Positions 16,999-25,797 of a stretch of 64,000 bases of DNA are shown here, in pieces (within the stretch, counting starts at the first letter, position 1; each line of letters opens with the position of its first letter). A program made the position numbers and the translations under genes. The stretch lies in assembly GCF_016767715.1 (NCBI RefSeq), contig NZ_CP050145.1, positions 620,001 through 684,000 of the forward strand, in the 5' to 3' direction. This DNA is from Mycobacteroides chelonae (GTDB lineage Bacteria > Actinomycetota > Actinomycetes > Mycobacteriales > Mycobacteriaceae). The notes beneath the pieces were generated by a model. The model was not told the origin of the DNA. It saw only the letters and a program-made list of their open reading frames with translations, and ran no database searches.

Positions 16999-17004
16999 AG
17001 GTTA
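16999..17004 (-). promoter_or_regulatory. -10 box (TAACCT) of the HIT gene
   Basis: TAACCT ends 6 bases before ATG 16992; it overlaps the stop codon of the upstream EamA gene, so the HIT gene can be transcribed independently. Confidence 0.45.
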
Positions 17005-17979
17005 GTGGGCCGTTCGCGCGACACAGGTCGCGGACAGTTCGAGGGGCACGGGGTCGTGCGCGTCGCTCGTATCGGCAGCCGCCATGGCGGCGGGGCGCGC
17101 GGTCATGCCGATCAGGCATCCGGTGATCACCACCGCCGCCCCGAGCAGCTCCATCGCGGTGGGCCGTTCGCCGAGGGCCAACCACGAAGCGGTGATACCC
17201 ACCACCGGAACCAGTAGCGAGAACGGTGCGACTCGGCTCGCGGGGTAGCGGCCCATCAGGTACGTCCACAGGCCCAGGCCGACGATGGTGGCCAGCAGCA
17301 CGATGTAGGCCAGGCCGCCGAGGGCGATGAGCCCACTGCGCTCGCCGATCGATGTCAGTGAGTGCCATCCGGCGACGGGCCCTTCGGTGAACGCCGAGAG
17401 CGCGAACAGCGGGATCGGCGGTACCACCGACATCCACAGGGTGAGTCGCACGGGGGTACGCGGATCGTTGTTGCCTGCCATGGCCTTTCGGCTCGCGATG
17501 TTGCCGAACGCCCAGCCGAGGGCGCCGAGCAGCGTCAGGATTACCGGCACCACGGCGGCAGAGGCTCCATGCACGGCCCGGTCGGCGGCGATGAGAGCCA
17601 TGCCGCCGATCGCGAGGGTGATCCCCGCGACCTGCAGGCGCGACATCCGTTCGCCGAGTAGCAGCACGCCGAGGATCACCGTGAACGGCGCCGAGGCCTG
17701 CAACACCAAGGACGCGAGCCCTGTCGGCATTCCGTTCGCCATGGCCAGGAATAGGAACGCGAACTGAAGGGTGCCGAAGCCGATCCCGTACAGCAGGAAC
17801 CATCGCAACGGTACGCGCGGCAGGGGCACGAGCAGGATCACCGGGATCGCCAGCACCGCGAACCGCAGTCCGGCGAAGAAGATCGGCGGGAAATGCTCGA
17901 GCCCAGCGTGGATCGCCACGAAGTTCAGGCCCCACAACACTGCAACTGTCAGTCCGAGGAGACGGTGCCGGGTTGTCAT
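17002..17979 (-). CDS. EamA/DMT-family membrane transporter
   Basis: 325 residues with about ten hydrophobic helices arranged as two EamA repeats (about 10-135 and 150-290), typical of drug/metabolite exporters for amino acids, purines or related metabolites. Starts of the repeats show VLWGLNFVAIHAGL and LGALGWAFGNIASRKA. Length is normal for the family. It is divergent from a LysR regulator across a 72-base AT-rich gap with a LysR-type inverted repeat, so the regulator probably controls it. Substrate unknown. Confidence 0.9.
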   Translation of the reverse strand: MTTRHRLLGLTVAVLWGLNFVAIHAGLEHFPPIFFAGLRFAVLAIPVILLVPLPRVPLRWFLLYGIGFGTLQFAFLFLAMANGMPTGLASLVLQASAPFTVILGVLLLGERMSRLQVAGITLAIGGMALIAADRAVHGASAAVVPVILTLLGALGWAFGNIASRKAMAGNNDPRTPVRLTLWMSVVPPIPLFALSAFTEGPVAGWHSLTSIGERSGLIALGGLAYIVLLATIVGLGLWTYLMGRYPASRVAPFSLLVPVVGITASWLALGERPTAMELLGAAVVITGCLIGMTARPAAMAAADTSDAHDPVPLELSATCVARTAH

Positions 17980-18007
17980 GCCGTCGATCCTGCGTATCCA
18001 ATCGATT

Positions 18008-18033
18008 TAGCACAATCTAATTAATGTGCACTA
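18008..18033. promoter_or_regulatory. candidate LysR operator between EamA and LysR genes
   Basis: Imperfect inverted repeat GCACA (18010-18014) / TGTGC (18025-18029) with a 10-base AT-rich centre, in the short divergent intergenic region. It fits the T-N11-A type of site bound by LysR regulators. Confidence 0.5.
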
Positions 18034-18051
18034 TTGATGTAGATTTCCTTC

Positions 18052-18945
18052 ATGGATGTGCGCCGCCTGCAGATTCTCCGAGAATTTGCCGATCGCGGCA
18101 CCGTCGGCGAGGTGGCTGACGCGATGAGGCTCACCCCCTCGGCGGTGTCGCAGCAGTTGAAGGTCTTGGCACGGGAGGCCGGTGTGCCGCTATTGCGGCA
18201 AGACGGGCGGGGTATCGCTCTTACCGAGGCAGGCCGCGCGCTGGTATTGCGGGCCGACGAGGTGATTGCCGCCGTCGACCGCGCGGCCGAGGAGATGGTG
18301 GCGTATCGGGAGGGGACACAACCGATCGTGCGGATCGCGTCGTTCCCGTCCGGTGGGAGCCTGCTGCTGCCCAGGCTGGTGGCCGCGGTGGCCGGTGAGG
18401 TCGATGTGCGTCCGGCAGACGAGGACGTGACGTACAGCGAGGCTCCCGGGTTGTTGACCGAGTACGACATTGTCGTCACTCACCGTGACGAGCGGGCCGC
18501 CGTGCTGAGCTCTGCACGGGTGTGGTCGATGACGCTGATGCGTGAGCCCATCGATCTGCTGGTGCACAAGAATCATCCGCTGGCGGGGCGAGGATCGGTG
18601 ACTCCGTCCGAGTTGGCCGACGAGACCTGGATCAGTGTCCCGGAGGGATTTCCGGTGGACGATGTGCTGGTCTCACTCGGAGTGTCGGCGGGTATTCGAC
18701 CCCGAGTCCGGTTCCGTTTCAAGGATTTCCAGATCGTCGAGGATATGGTGGCGCACGGCCATGGCATCGCGCTGATGCCGCGATACGTGAGCCGGAGTCC
18801 GCGGGTGGCACGGCTGGTCATCCGTGAGGTCCGGGCAGGACGGCTCTACGAGGTGCTGGTCCGTCCCGGTGCCCAGCACCGTCCGGCGATTGCCGCAGCG
18901 ATCCGCGGCCTGCAGGAGGCGGCGGCGGTACTGCAGTCGGGATAG
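18052..18945 (+). CDS. LysR-family transcriptional regulator
   Basis: 297 residues. N-terminal winged HTH (about 1-60: RLQILREFADRGTVGEVADA, then TPSAVSQQLKVLAREAG) and a C-terminal periplasmic-binding-protein-like effector domain (about 85-290, with LVHKNHPLAGRG and GHGIALMPRYV). Divergent from the EamA transporter, which is its most likely target together with itself. No strong ribosome-binding site precedes ATG 18052. Ligand unknown. Confidence 0.92.
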   Translation: MDVRRLQILREFADRGTVGEVADAMRLTPSAVSQQLKVLAREAGVPLLRQDGRGIALTEAGRALVLRADEVIAAVDRAAEEMVAYREGTQPIVRIASFPSGGSLLLPRLVAAVAGEVDVRPADEDVTYSEAPGLLTEYDIVVTHRDERAAVLSSARVWSMTLMREPIDLLVHKNHPLAGRGSVTPSELADETWISVPEGFPVDDVLVSLGVSAGIRPRVRFRFKDFQIVEDMVAHGHGIALMPRYVSRSPRVARLVIREVRAGRLYEVLVRPGAQHRPAIAAAIRGLQEAAAVLQSG

Positions 18946-19117
18946 TCGCTGTGGTGTGTGCTCGGCCGGTTGGGTCTCCCATCCATCGGCGAGATCTTTG
19001 TGAAAACCGACGCAACAGACACCCGTCCAGAGGGCCGTTGGCATCGAATTACTCCCAAAGCGCAAGAACGTCGGCTCGATCGGTGTAGTTTGCGCACGTT
19101 GTCGGTGAGGAGTGTCA

Positions 19118-20002
19118 ATGGCGACCGATAGGTTTGCTCCCGAGGAAGTGGCGCTGCGCCCACGAAATGTCCATTTTGACTGGGGAGCCTCGCCGCTGCA
19201 CTGGATTCCTGGCGATCCGTACGCATCGCATGTCGTGACGGCGCTCAATTTGTTCCTGCCGGTGGCTGAGCGCTGGTTCAGCGCGTTGTTATCCGATGCG
19301 CTGGAATACGTGCGAGACGAGCGCCTGCGCGAGGAGATTGTCGGCTTTATCGGACAGGAAGCAGTGCATGCGAAGACGCATGATGAAGTCTTGGTCGACT
19401 ATGTGCGCCGGCATGGGATCGATCCGGTGCCGTTCACGCGTCAGCTGGAGTGGGTCGTGGCCCAATACGGCCATCGTTCCGCGCGGGCGAATAAGACGAA
19501 CCGGCGTAAGGCGCTGGCCTCCGGAACCCACGCGCTATGTGCCGCAGAGCATTACACCGGTGTGCTGGGTCATTGGGCACTGAACAACTCATGGGGCGAA
19601 ATGAACGCCGACCCGATGTTGTGCGACCTGTACCGGTGGCATGGAGCCGAAGAAGTGGAACACCGGCACGTCTCGTACAACGTGGCGAAGTATTTCGGCA
19701 TGGACTATCTCGCCCAAGTCGTGTCGGGGGTCATGGTTAGCGTTGTCTTCTTCGTAATGCTGCTGCGCGGCACCAGGTTTCTTGTCCACGAAGATCCGGC
19801 GTTGCCAAATATCGGCTACATCCGGCTTTTGTGGAAGCTGCGCGCTTCCGGGCGGCGGGGTGCGGTGCCCGCTGCCGGATACATAGCTCGCAGCGGACTC
19901 CGGCTGCTCAAACGCGACTACAGCCCAGTGGATGAGGGCAGCACTGCGCAGGCGGTCGCCTATCTGGCCACGTCCCCGGCGGCACGCCTTCTCCATGACT
20001 AA
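19118..20002 (+). CDS. PF10118-type metal-dependent hydrolase, probable di-iron protein
   Basis: 294 residues. Family PF10118 is annotated as predicted metal-dependent hydrolase. Seen here are carboxylate/histidine clusters typical of ferritin-like di-iron proteins: GQEAVHAKTH (ExxH, about 85-94), AAEHYTGVLGHW (about 145-156) and AEEVEHRHVSYN (ExxH, about 179-190). A hydrophobic helix (about 203-222) may anchor it to the membrane. GAGG(AG) lies about 7 bases before ATG 19118; a GTG 6 bases upstream is less likely. Its stop is overlapped by the start of the reductase gene (ATGACTAA), pointing to a coupled oxygenase-reductase pair. Substrate unknown. Confidence 0.8.
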   Translation: MATDRFAPEEVALRPRNVHFDWGASPLHWIPGDPYASHVVTALNLFLPVAERWFSALLSDALEYVRDERLREEIVGFIGQEAVHAKTHDEVLVDYVRRHGIDPVPFTRQLEWVVAQYGHRSARANKTNRRKALASGTHALCAAEHYTGVLGHWALNNSWGEMNADPMLCDLYRWHGAEEVEHRHVSYNVAKYFGMDYLAQVVSGVMVSVVFFVMLLRGTRFLVHEDPALPNIGYIRLLWKLRASGRRGAVPAAGYIARSGLRLLKRDYSPVDEGSTAQAVAYLATSPAARLLHD

Positions 20003-21137
20003 GGGCCGATTATCGCGGCTCGCAAGAGGTTTACTCAAGCCGTACACGGGCGAGCCGCCCCCTGGGCTCTACCGGGACACCCGCCCTGACGCCTTGATCC
20101 GTTTAGCGGGTGCGGCAGTTCCGCACTTTGTGTCGTTGGTGATGCGTCTTGGCGGCGATCGTGAACTGCCCGAGCTTCCGTGCGTCACAAACCGACGAAC
20201 GGTACGAGTGGTGGATCGTAGGGTGCTTGCCGGTGATTCGGATGTTGTACAGCTGACGCTTGTAGCCGACGATGACGAACCGTTGCCGAGTTGGCATCCG
20301 GGGGCGCACATCGATGTCCACCTGCCGTCGGGGCGAATACGCCAGTACTCCTTATGCGGTGATCCACTGCAACCGCTACAGTATCGAATCGCAGTGCGCC
20401 GCATCGAGAATGGAGGCGGTGGGTCCGTGGAGGTACATGGGCTGGCCGCAGGTCATCGAATCGACATCAGTGGCCCCCGCAATGCCTTTATGCTGGCGTT
20501 GCCCGGAGTGTCGTCGCGTGCAAGGAGTCTGCACTTCATCGCCGGAGGCATCGGCATCACACCGATCTTGCCGATGATCCGGGTGGCCGAGCAGCTGGGT
20601 GTGCCCTGGACCTTGTGTTACACCGGTCGGCATCGAGGCAGCTTGCCGTTCGTGGACGAACTGCTTGCGTTCGGAGACAAGGTGCGGGTGCGCACCGACG
20701 ATCAGGGCGGATTGCCCTGTGCCGGTGAGCTTCTCGGCGGGTTTGACAGAAGAACGGCTGTCTATGTGTGTGGTCCGCCACTGATGGCGCAGTCGGTGAT
20801 TCGAGCAATCCCGCTGGGCGTCGAGCTACACACCGAGCGATTCTCGCCGCTACCTGTCGCTGACGGTATGGCGTTCGAGGTGGAGTTGGCACGTACCGGA
20901 GACGTACTGGCCGTCGCACCGCAGCAGACTGTGTTGGCCGCGTTGCGGGTCGCGCGGCCTAACATCGGGTATTCCTGCCAACAAGGGTTCTGCGGGACGT
21001 GCATACAGCGCGTGCTGTCCGGTGAGGTAGAGCATCGTGATGGAACCCTCACCGAGCAACAGCGAGCGGCGGGCCACATGCTGGTCTGCGTTTCCCGGGC
21101 GACATCGGCGGGCGCCCGGATTGTGGTGGACCTATAG
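19995..21137 (+). CDS. flavin reductase with C-terminal 2Fe-2S ferredoxin domain
   Basis: 380 residues of the phthalate-dioxygenase-reductase/ferredoxin-NADP reductase type. After an N-terminal extension (about 1-65), the FAD/FMN domain shows RQYSLCGDP (RxYS) and the NAD domain GGIGITPILPMI and YVCGPPLM. The C-terminal ferredoxin has CQQGFCGTC plus a later Cys in LVCVSRA, the four ligands of a plant-type 2Fe-2S cluster. Start ATG 19995 overlaps the upstream stop, so it is translationally coupled to the di-iron protein and is its likely electron donor. Convergent overlap of 6 bases with the epoxide-hydrolase gene. Confidence 0.92.
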   Translation: MTKGRLSRLARGLLKPYTGEPPPGLYRDTRPDALIRLAGAAVPHFVSLVMRLGGDRELPELPCVTNRRTVRVVDRRVLAGDSDVVQLTLVADDDEPLPSWHPGAHIDVHLPSGRIRQYSLCGDPLQPLQYRIAVRRIENGGGGSVEVHGLAAGHRIDISGPRNAFMLALPGVSSRARSLHFIAGGIGITPILPMIRVAEQLGVPWTLCYTGRHRGSLPFVDELLAFGDKVRVRTDDQGGLPCAGELLGGFDRRTAVYVCGPPLMAQSVIRAIPLGVELHTERFSPLPVADGMAFEVELARTGDVLAVAPQQTVLAALRVARPNIGYSCQQGFCGTCIQRVLSGEVEHRDGTLTEQQRAAGHMLVCVSRATSAGARIVVDL

Positions 21138-21995
21138 TCCCGCGACCCGATCTGTATGCGCCCTAACATGCTCCAGCACTAGAGCCGCCGTTTCGCTCGG
21201 TCGTTCCGCTGCGATCCAGTGGGAGACACCATCGAGCACCTCGAATCGATAAGGCCCGTCGACGTATTTGGCGGTGTTTTCGGCGGCCCTGCGGCCCAGC
21301 GCCGCATCGTCGGTGCTCCATACATACAAGGTCGGGATCTGGACCTGCCCAGGACCGGACGGCTTGGCGTACCGCATAGCGCGGTACCAATTGATGGTCG
21401 CGGTGGCGGCGCCCGGCTCGCGTGCCAATTCCAGTGTTTCCTTGACCTTGGCGTCGCTGAGCCTCATATCTCGCGCCAACTTGCGGACGAGCAGGCCGTT
21501 CCCTGTCGTCTGTCGTTCCGGTAGCCAGGGGATCTGGAAGAAGAGCATGTACCAAGACTTCAGAATCTGCCCGCGCGGCAAGGCGGCGAGAAACGCCCGC
21601 GGATGTGGCACCGAGAGAATGGATGCGGTGATCACGCGGTCGGCATGCTGGCCGGCTAGCTGCCATGCGACCGCAGCACCCCAGTCATGCCCGAGCACAT
21701 GGAATTTCGGTACTTCGGCCTGATCGGCAAGTGCCAGGATGTCGCCGGCCAGTTTGTCGAGTGTGTAATTCCGTACGCCTTTGGGGCGGGCGCCGGGGGA
21801 GTAGCCCCGCTGGTCCGGGGCCAGCACCCGAAACCCGGCGGCGGTAAGGATCGGGATTACACCGCTCCAGCTGTCGGCCCGCTCGGGAAAACCGTGCAGC
21901 GCAACGATCACCGGTCCGTCGAGCGGGCCCTCGTCGATGACGTCGAAGGTCAGCCCGTCATTGGTGAACGTCGACAGGCGTGTTGCCGCGCTCAT
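21132..21995 (-). CDS. alpha/beta hydrolase, epoxide-hydrolase-like
   Basis: 287 residues with the oxyanion motif HGFPERADSW (about 34-43), DQRGYSPGARP, and the nucleophile elbow LGHDWGAA with Asp (about residue 103) instead of Ser, which marks epoxide hydrolases and haloalkane dehalogenases. Late catalytic Asp (STDDAALG) and His (GVSHWI) are present. Cytosolic. Overlaps the upstream amidohydrolase by 4 bases, so the two are one operon. Substrate unknown. Confidence 0.9.
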   Translation of the reverse strand: MSAATRLSTFTNDGLTFDVIDEGPLDGPVIVALHGFPERADSWSGVIPILTAAGFRVLAPDQRGYSPGARPKGVRNYTLDKLAGDILALADQAEVPKFHVLGHDWGAAVAWQLAGQHADRVITASILSVPHPRAFLAALPRGQILKSWYMLFFQIPWLPERQTTGNGLLVRKLARDMRLSDAKVKETLELAREPGAATATINWYRAMRYAKPSGPGQVQIPTLYVWSTDDAALGRRAAENTAKYVDGPYRFEVLDGVSHWIAAERPSETAALVLEHVRAHTDRVAGL

Positions 21996-23770
21996 CGGAC
22001 GGCTAGTTTCTCACCGGCCTTCAGATACCGGCCGGTCTGCAGATCGTGTCCGTACCCCTCGATGAACTCGCCGAGACGGAACACCACCTTGCCGCCGACC
22101 GCGGTGGCAATGACGGTCTCGTCATTGCGGTTCACCATGCGAGACAGGTTGTCGAAGAACGGAGCCTGCGCCTCGTTGTAGGCATCGACGCTGCCGTCCA
22201 GCTTCTCCGGATCGATGATGACGAAATCGGCACGGTCGCCCTCGCGCAGGTGCCCGGCGTCCAGCCCGAACCAGTCGGCCAGTTCGCCGGTGAGTCGATG
22301 CACGGTGTGGCCAAGGGACAAGACGGGTTTCCCGGCCTTCTGCGCGTCGTTCATGCGCTTGAGGAAGCGCAGGTGGAAGTTGTAGAACGCCATATTGCGC
22401 AGGTGCGCACCGGCATCGGAGAAGCCCATCTGGAAGTTGGGGTCCTTGGCCATCTCGTCGAGCACCTTGGGACGGTGGTTGCCGACGGTCGTCGTCCAGC
22501 GGACGTTCTTCTCGCCGTTCTCGACCAGGACGTCCAGGAAGGCATCCAGTCCCTCGATTCCGCGCTCGTCACCGATCTGACCGAAGGTCTTGCCGATCAG
22601 CGAGGCATCGGGGCATTCCACGATGACGGCGTCGTGGAAGTCCTTGTGCCACAGGCCTGGCTTGTGCTTCTTGATGGCGAACTCGCGCCGGAATTTGCGG
22701 CGATACTCCTTGTCGGCCATCAGTTTGTTGCGCTCGAGCTGCTCCTTGATGTGCAGGGCGGCGGTGCCCGCACCGAACTCCTCGAACACCGGCAGATCGA
22801 TGCCGTCGGAGTACAGCGTGAACGGCACGGGCAGGTGCTGGAACTTGACGTTGGACTTGAAGATCTTGTTGCCGATTCGTGCTGCGGCGCTGAAGAACAC
22901 GTTGGCGCCCTTGATGCTCTTGGAGTCGGCCGCGACCAGCAAGCTGACGGGAACAGCCTTGCGGCGCTTGAAGAAACGTGTTCCCGTGGACAGGAAGAAC
23001 AGCACCGCGGTGGCCGGGTTGTTGATGTTCGGGGCGCTCTGCAGGATGCGGTCGCGCTTGCGCAGCACGTTGATGAGGCGCCACCGCTCATGCCACCATG
23101 CGTAGGTCGACGGCAGCGCGCGCGAGCGGTAGCGGTCCCCATCGAGCTTGTCGATCGGGGCGTCCATTCCCGACATCCCCAGCATGCCGGCATCGAGTGC
23201 CTTTTCGAGCATGTCAGCCATGCGGTCGAGTTCCGTGCGGGTAGGGAAGGACCAGTTGTTGGTGGCGCGGCCCAGTCCCATGACGGCGGTGCGCAGATCC
23301 GAATGCCCAAGGAAAGAGGTCACATTCGGGCCGAGCGGCAGCGCGTCGATCTTCTTGACGTAGCTTTCCGGATCGGTCCAGTCCTGGAACTCGTTGAGTG
23401 CGCCGATCACATGCTTGCGAGGCACCGCCTCCACACGGCTGAACAAGTCGGCGGCGTCGTCGGGCTTGGCATAGACGGTCGACATGGAACAGCAGCCCAA
23501 CACGATGGTGGTGACGCCGTGGCGCACCGACTCATCGAGGCCGGGGTTGAGCAGCACCTCGGCGTCGTAGTGGGTGTGCATATCGACGAACCCGGGCAGA
23601 ACCCACTTGCCGCCGGCATCGATCACCTCGGGGCAATCGGTCTCGTCGAGCGGCGTGGTGGAGACGGTGGCAACCCGCCCCTCCTTGATACCGAGGTTGG
23701 CCCTACGAGGTTCGGAATTGGTGCCGTCGAACCAGAGGCCATCGCGAATGATCAGGTCGTAGTCGCTCAT
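21992..23770 (-). CDS. amidohydrolase, N-acyl-D-amino-acid deacylase (D-aminoacylase) family
   Basis: 592 residues. Seen: metal-binding DMHTHYDAEVLLNPG (HxH, about 62-76), the Cys-containing IVLGCCS, and GFSDAGAHLRNMAFY in the C-terminal metal site, as in D-aminoacylase/dihydroorotase-like amidohydrolases. The C-terminal small beta domain (REGDRADFVIIDP) is present, so it is full length. It would hydrolyse an N-acyl amino acid or cyclic amide in the cytosol. Leads an operon with the epoxide-hydrolase-like gene and is divergent from a TetR regulator. Confidence 0.9.
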   Translation of the reverse strand: MSDYDLIIRDGLWFDGTNSEPRRANLGIKEGRVATVSTTPLDETDCPEVIDAGGKWVLPGFVDMHTHYDAEVLLNPGLDESVRHGVTTIVLGCCSMSTVYAKPDDAADLFSRVEAVPRKHVIGALNEFQDWTDPESYVKKIDALPLGPNVTSFLGHSDLRTAVMGLGRATNNWSFPTRTELDRMADMLEKALDAGMLGMSGMDAPIDKLDGDRYRSRALPSTYAWWHERWRLINVLRKRDRILQSAPNINNPATAVLFFLSTGTRFFKRRKAVPVSLLVAADSKSIKGANVFFSAAARIGNKIFKSNVKFQHLPVPFTLYSDGIDLPVFEEFGAGTAALHIKEQLERNKLMADKEYRRKFRREFAIKKHKPGLWHKDFHDAVIVECPDASLIGKTFGQIGDERGIEGLDAFLDVLVENGEKNVRWTTTVGNHRPKVLDEMAKDPNFQMGFSDAGAHLRNMAFYNFHLRFLKRMNDAQKAGKPVLSLGHTVHRLTGELADWFGLDAGHLREGDRADFVIIDPEKLDGSVDAYNEAQAPFFDNLSRMVNRNDETVIATAVGGKVVFRLGEFIEGYGHDLQTGRYLKAGEKLAVR

Positions 23771-23822
23771 GGGGGCTGCCCTTCGTTGGGTGTTACGGCG
23801 AGTCTAAAAAAGATGGCAACCA

Positions 23823-23839
23823 ATCACAATGTTAGTGAT
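23823..23839. promoter_or_regulatory. candidate TetR operator in the divergent intergenic region
   Basis: Inverted repeat ATCAC (23823-23827) / GTGAT (23835-23839) between the divergent amidohydrolase and TetR genes; a wider imperfect CAATGT...ACATTG symmetry overlaps it. Plausible operator, unproven. Confidence 0.4.
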
Positions 23840-23866
23840 GGGCGCCACATTGGAGTTGCATTCCTC

Positions 23867-23872
23867 TAGTGT
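23867..23872 (+). promoter_or_regulatory. -10 box (TAGTGT) of the TetR gene
   Basis: TAGTGT ends 6 bases before GTG 23879; predicts a leaderless mRNA and supports the GTG start. Confidence 0.5.
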
Positions 23873-23878
23873 GCACCC

Positions 23879-24475
23879 GTGAGTCCCACCCAGGCCGAGC
23901 GCCGTGAATCCACGATCGCGAGGCTGCTCGAATCCGGTATCGGCACCATCGCTGAGCTGGGATATTCGCGTGCCTCCGTGCAGCGGATCGCGAAGCGGGC
24001 CGGGCTCTCCTACGGCGCGCTGTTCCGGCATTTTCCGACTGTCGGTGAGTTCATGGCCGCGGTGGCGCGCGAGACGCTGCGTCGCCAGCTGGCCACCGTG
24101 CGCGCACAGTTCGACGAGGCGGGCGACCGCCTCACCGAATTCGAGGACGTAATGGCGGTGATGCGCTCGCTCAAGGAGGAGCCCATCAACGCCGTGCTCT
24201 ACGAACTCATGGTGGCCGCGCGCACCGACACGCAGCTGCGGGAGACCTTGCAGGTCGCGGTCGCCGAGTACGGCGCTCAGATGGTCACGCTGGCGCGCTC
24301 GGTGCCGGGAACCGACCGGTTGTCCGACACGGAGCTGGTGACGTTGGTCTTCATGATCACCGACATGTTCGACGGGGAGGCACTGGTGAAGACGCTGCGT
24401 CCCTATCCGGAGCTCGTCGCGGGCAGGGACGAGTTGCTTGCCAAGCTACTGCGGGGATACCGCCCGGATGCATAG
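23879..24475 (+). CDS. TetR-family transcriptional regulator
   Basis: 198 residues. N-terminal HTH about 15-60: [37 protein letters not shown], the usual TetR pattern ending in the YxHF-like RHF. The C-terminal ligand domain is mostly helical. Divergent from the D-aminoacylase-like operon, so it most likely represses that operon. GTG start supported by a -10 box 6 bases upstream. Followed after 32 bases by purD, which has its own promoter. Confidence 0.92.
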   Translation: MSPTQAERRESTIARLLESGIGTIAELGYSRASVQRIAKRAGLSYGALFRHFPTVGEFMAAVARETLRRQLATVRAQFDEAGDRLTEFEDVMAVMRSLKEEPINAVLYELMVAARTDTQLRETLQVAVAEYGAQMVTLARSVPGTDRLSDTELVTLVFMITDMFDGEALVKTLRPYPELVAGRDELLAKLLRGYRPDA

Positions 24476-24494
24476 CCAGGCATACCCAAGCCGA

Positions 24495-24500
24495 TAGGGT
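24495..24500 (+). promoter_or_regulatory. -10 box (TAGGGT) of purD
   Basis: TAGGGT ends 7 bases before ATG 24508; leaderless mRNA predicted. Confidence 0.5.
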
Positions 24501-24507
24501 GACGCGT

Positions 24508-25776
24508 ATGGAGTCCTTGCGTGTCTTGGTTCTTGGGTCCGGTGGCCGTGAACACGCTCTGTTGATCGCTCTGAAGCGTGACCCGCACGTGGACTACCTG
24601 GCGGTAGCCCCGGGTAATGCGGGGACCTCAGCGGTGGCCGAACAGCATGCCGTCGACATCAGCTCCGGTGCCGAGGTCGCGGCGTTGGCCGCCAAGCTCA
24701 ACATCGACCTCGTGGTGATCGGGCCCGAGGTGCCGTTGGTACTGGGCGTGGGTGACGCTGTTCGCGCGGCGGGTATCGCGTGCTTCGGCCCGTCGGCGGC
24801 CGCCGCTCGCATCGAGGGTTCCAAGGCCTTTGCCAAGGACGTCATGACGGCTGCGGGCGTGCGTACCGCGCGCAGTGAGATCGTCGACAACCCAGCGCAT
24901 CTGGACGCCGCGCTGGACCGGTTCGCGAGCGAGCCGGCCTGGGTGGTCAAGGATGACGGGCTGGCCGCGGGTAAGGGTGTGGTGGTCACCGATGATCGCG
25001 CCGCGGCCCGCGCCCACGCCGCCAGCCTGCTCGACGACGGACATCCGGTGCTGCTGGAGTCCTTCCTGGACGGCCCCGAGGTTTCGCTGCTGTGCATCGT
25101 CGACGGCGAGACGGTGGTGCCGCTGCTGCCCGCACAGGACCACAAACGGGTCGGTGACGGCGACACCGGTCCGAACACCGGCGGCATGGGCGCCTACAGC
25201 CCGCTGCCCTGGCTGCCCGATGAGACCGTCGCCGAAATTGTTGACACCATCCTCAAACCCGTTGCCGCTGAACTTGTTAAGCGTGGCAGTCGATTCTCTG
25301 GCGTGCTGTACGCCGGCCTGGCGATCACTTCGAACGGCCCCTCGGTCGTCGAATTCAATTGCCGCTTCGGCGATCCTGAGACCCAGGCGGTGTTGGCGCT
25401 GCTGGAATCACCGCTGGGGCAGCTGCTGAATGCCGCCGCGACCGGAACCCTCCCCGACTTCGGCCCGCTGCGCTGGCAGGACGGCAGTGCCGTGACCGTC
25501 GTGCTGGCCGCCGAGAACTATCCGCTGCGTCCGCGCACCGGCGATGTGATCACCGGCTCGGAGGCCGAGGGTGTCCTGCATGCCGGGACGGCCCGTCGGG
25601 AAGATGGGGCCGTCGTGTCCTCGGGTGGGCGGGTGCTTTCCGTCGTCGGCACCGGCAAGGACCTGCAGGCCGCACGCGCCGACGCCTACGCAAAGATCGA
25701 GGCAGTTCGCCTGCCCGGCAGTCACTTCCGTACTGATATCGGATTGGCTGCTGCCGAAGGGCGTATCAGCCTCTAG
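24508..25776 (+). CDS. purD: phosphoribosylamine-glycine ligase (GARS)
   Basis: 422 residues, the standard PurD length. Catalyses the second step of purine synthesis: phosphoribosylamine + glycine + ATP to GAR. ATP-grasp fold with the N-terminal [11 protein letters not shown] motif, [16 protein letters not shown] glycine-rich segment, [13 protein letters not shown], and the GARS signature [16 protein letters not shown] 24508 was chosen over ATG 24499 because the -10 box sits 7 bases upstream and the protein then begins MESLRVLV as in relatives. Downstream hypothetical gene follows after 21 bases. Confidence 0.97.
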   Translation: MESLRVLVLGSGGREHALLIALKRDPHVDYLAVAPGNAGTSAVAEQHAVDISSGAEVAALAAKLNIDLVVIGPEVPLVLGVGDAVRAAGIACFGPSAAAARIEGSKAFAKDVMTAAGVRTARSEIVDNPAHLDAALDRFASEPAWVVKDDGLAAGKGVVVTDDRAAARAHAASLLDDGHPVLLESFLDGPEVSLLCIVDGETVVPLLPAQDHKRVGDGDTGPNTGGMGAYSPLPWLPDETVAEIVDTILKPVAAELVKRGSRFSGVLYAGLAITSNGPSVVEFNCRFGDPETQAVLALLESPLGQLLNAAATGTLPDFGPLRWQDGSAVTVVLAAENYPLRPRTGDVITGSEAEGVLHAGTARREDGAVVSSGGRVLSVVGTGKDLQAARADAYAKIEAVRLPGSHFRTDIGLAAAEGRISL

Positions 25777-25797
25777 GGGGGATGGCAAGGGGGATCG

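Noticed and set aside
16775..18013. 412-codon minus-strand frame across the HIT and EamA genes
   Set aside because: A different frame of the same strand; Arg/Pro-rich with no helices or motifs, while the EamA and HIT frames are clear.
22046..23869. 607-codon open frame antisense to the D-aminoacylase-like gene
   Set aside because: It mirrors the coding gene in a high-GC genome, has no recognisable domain, and the minus-strand product has full catalytic motifs.
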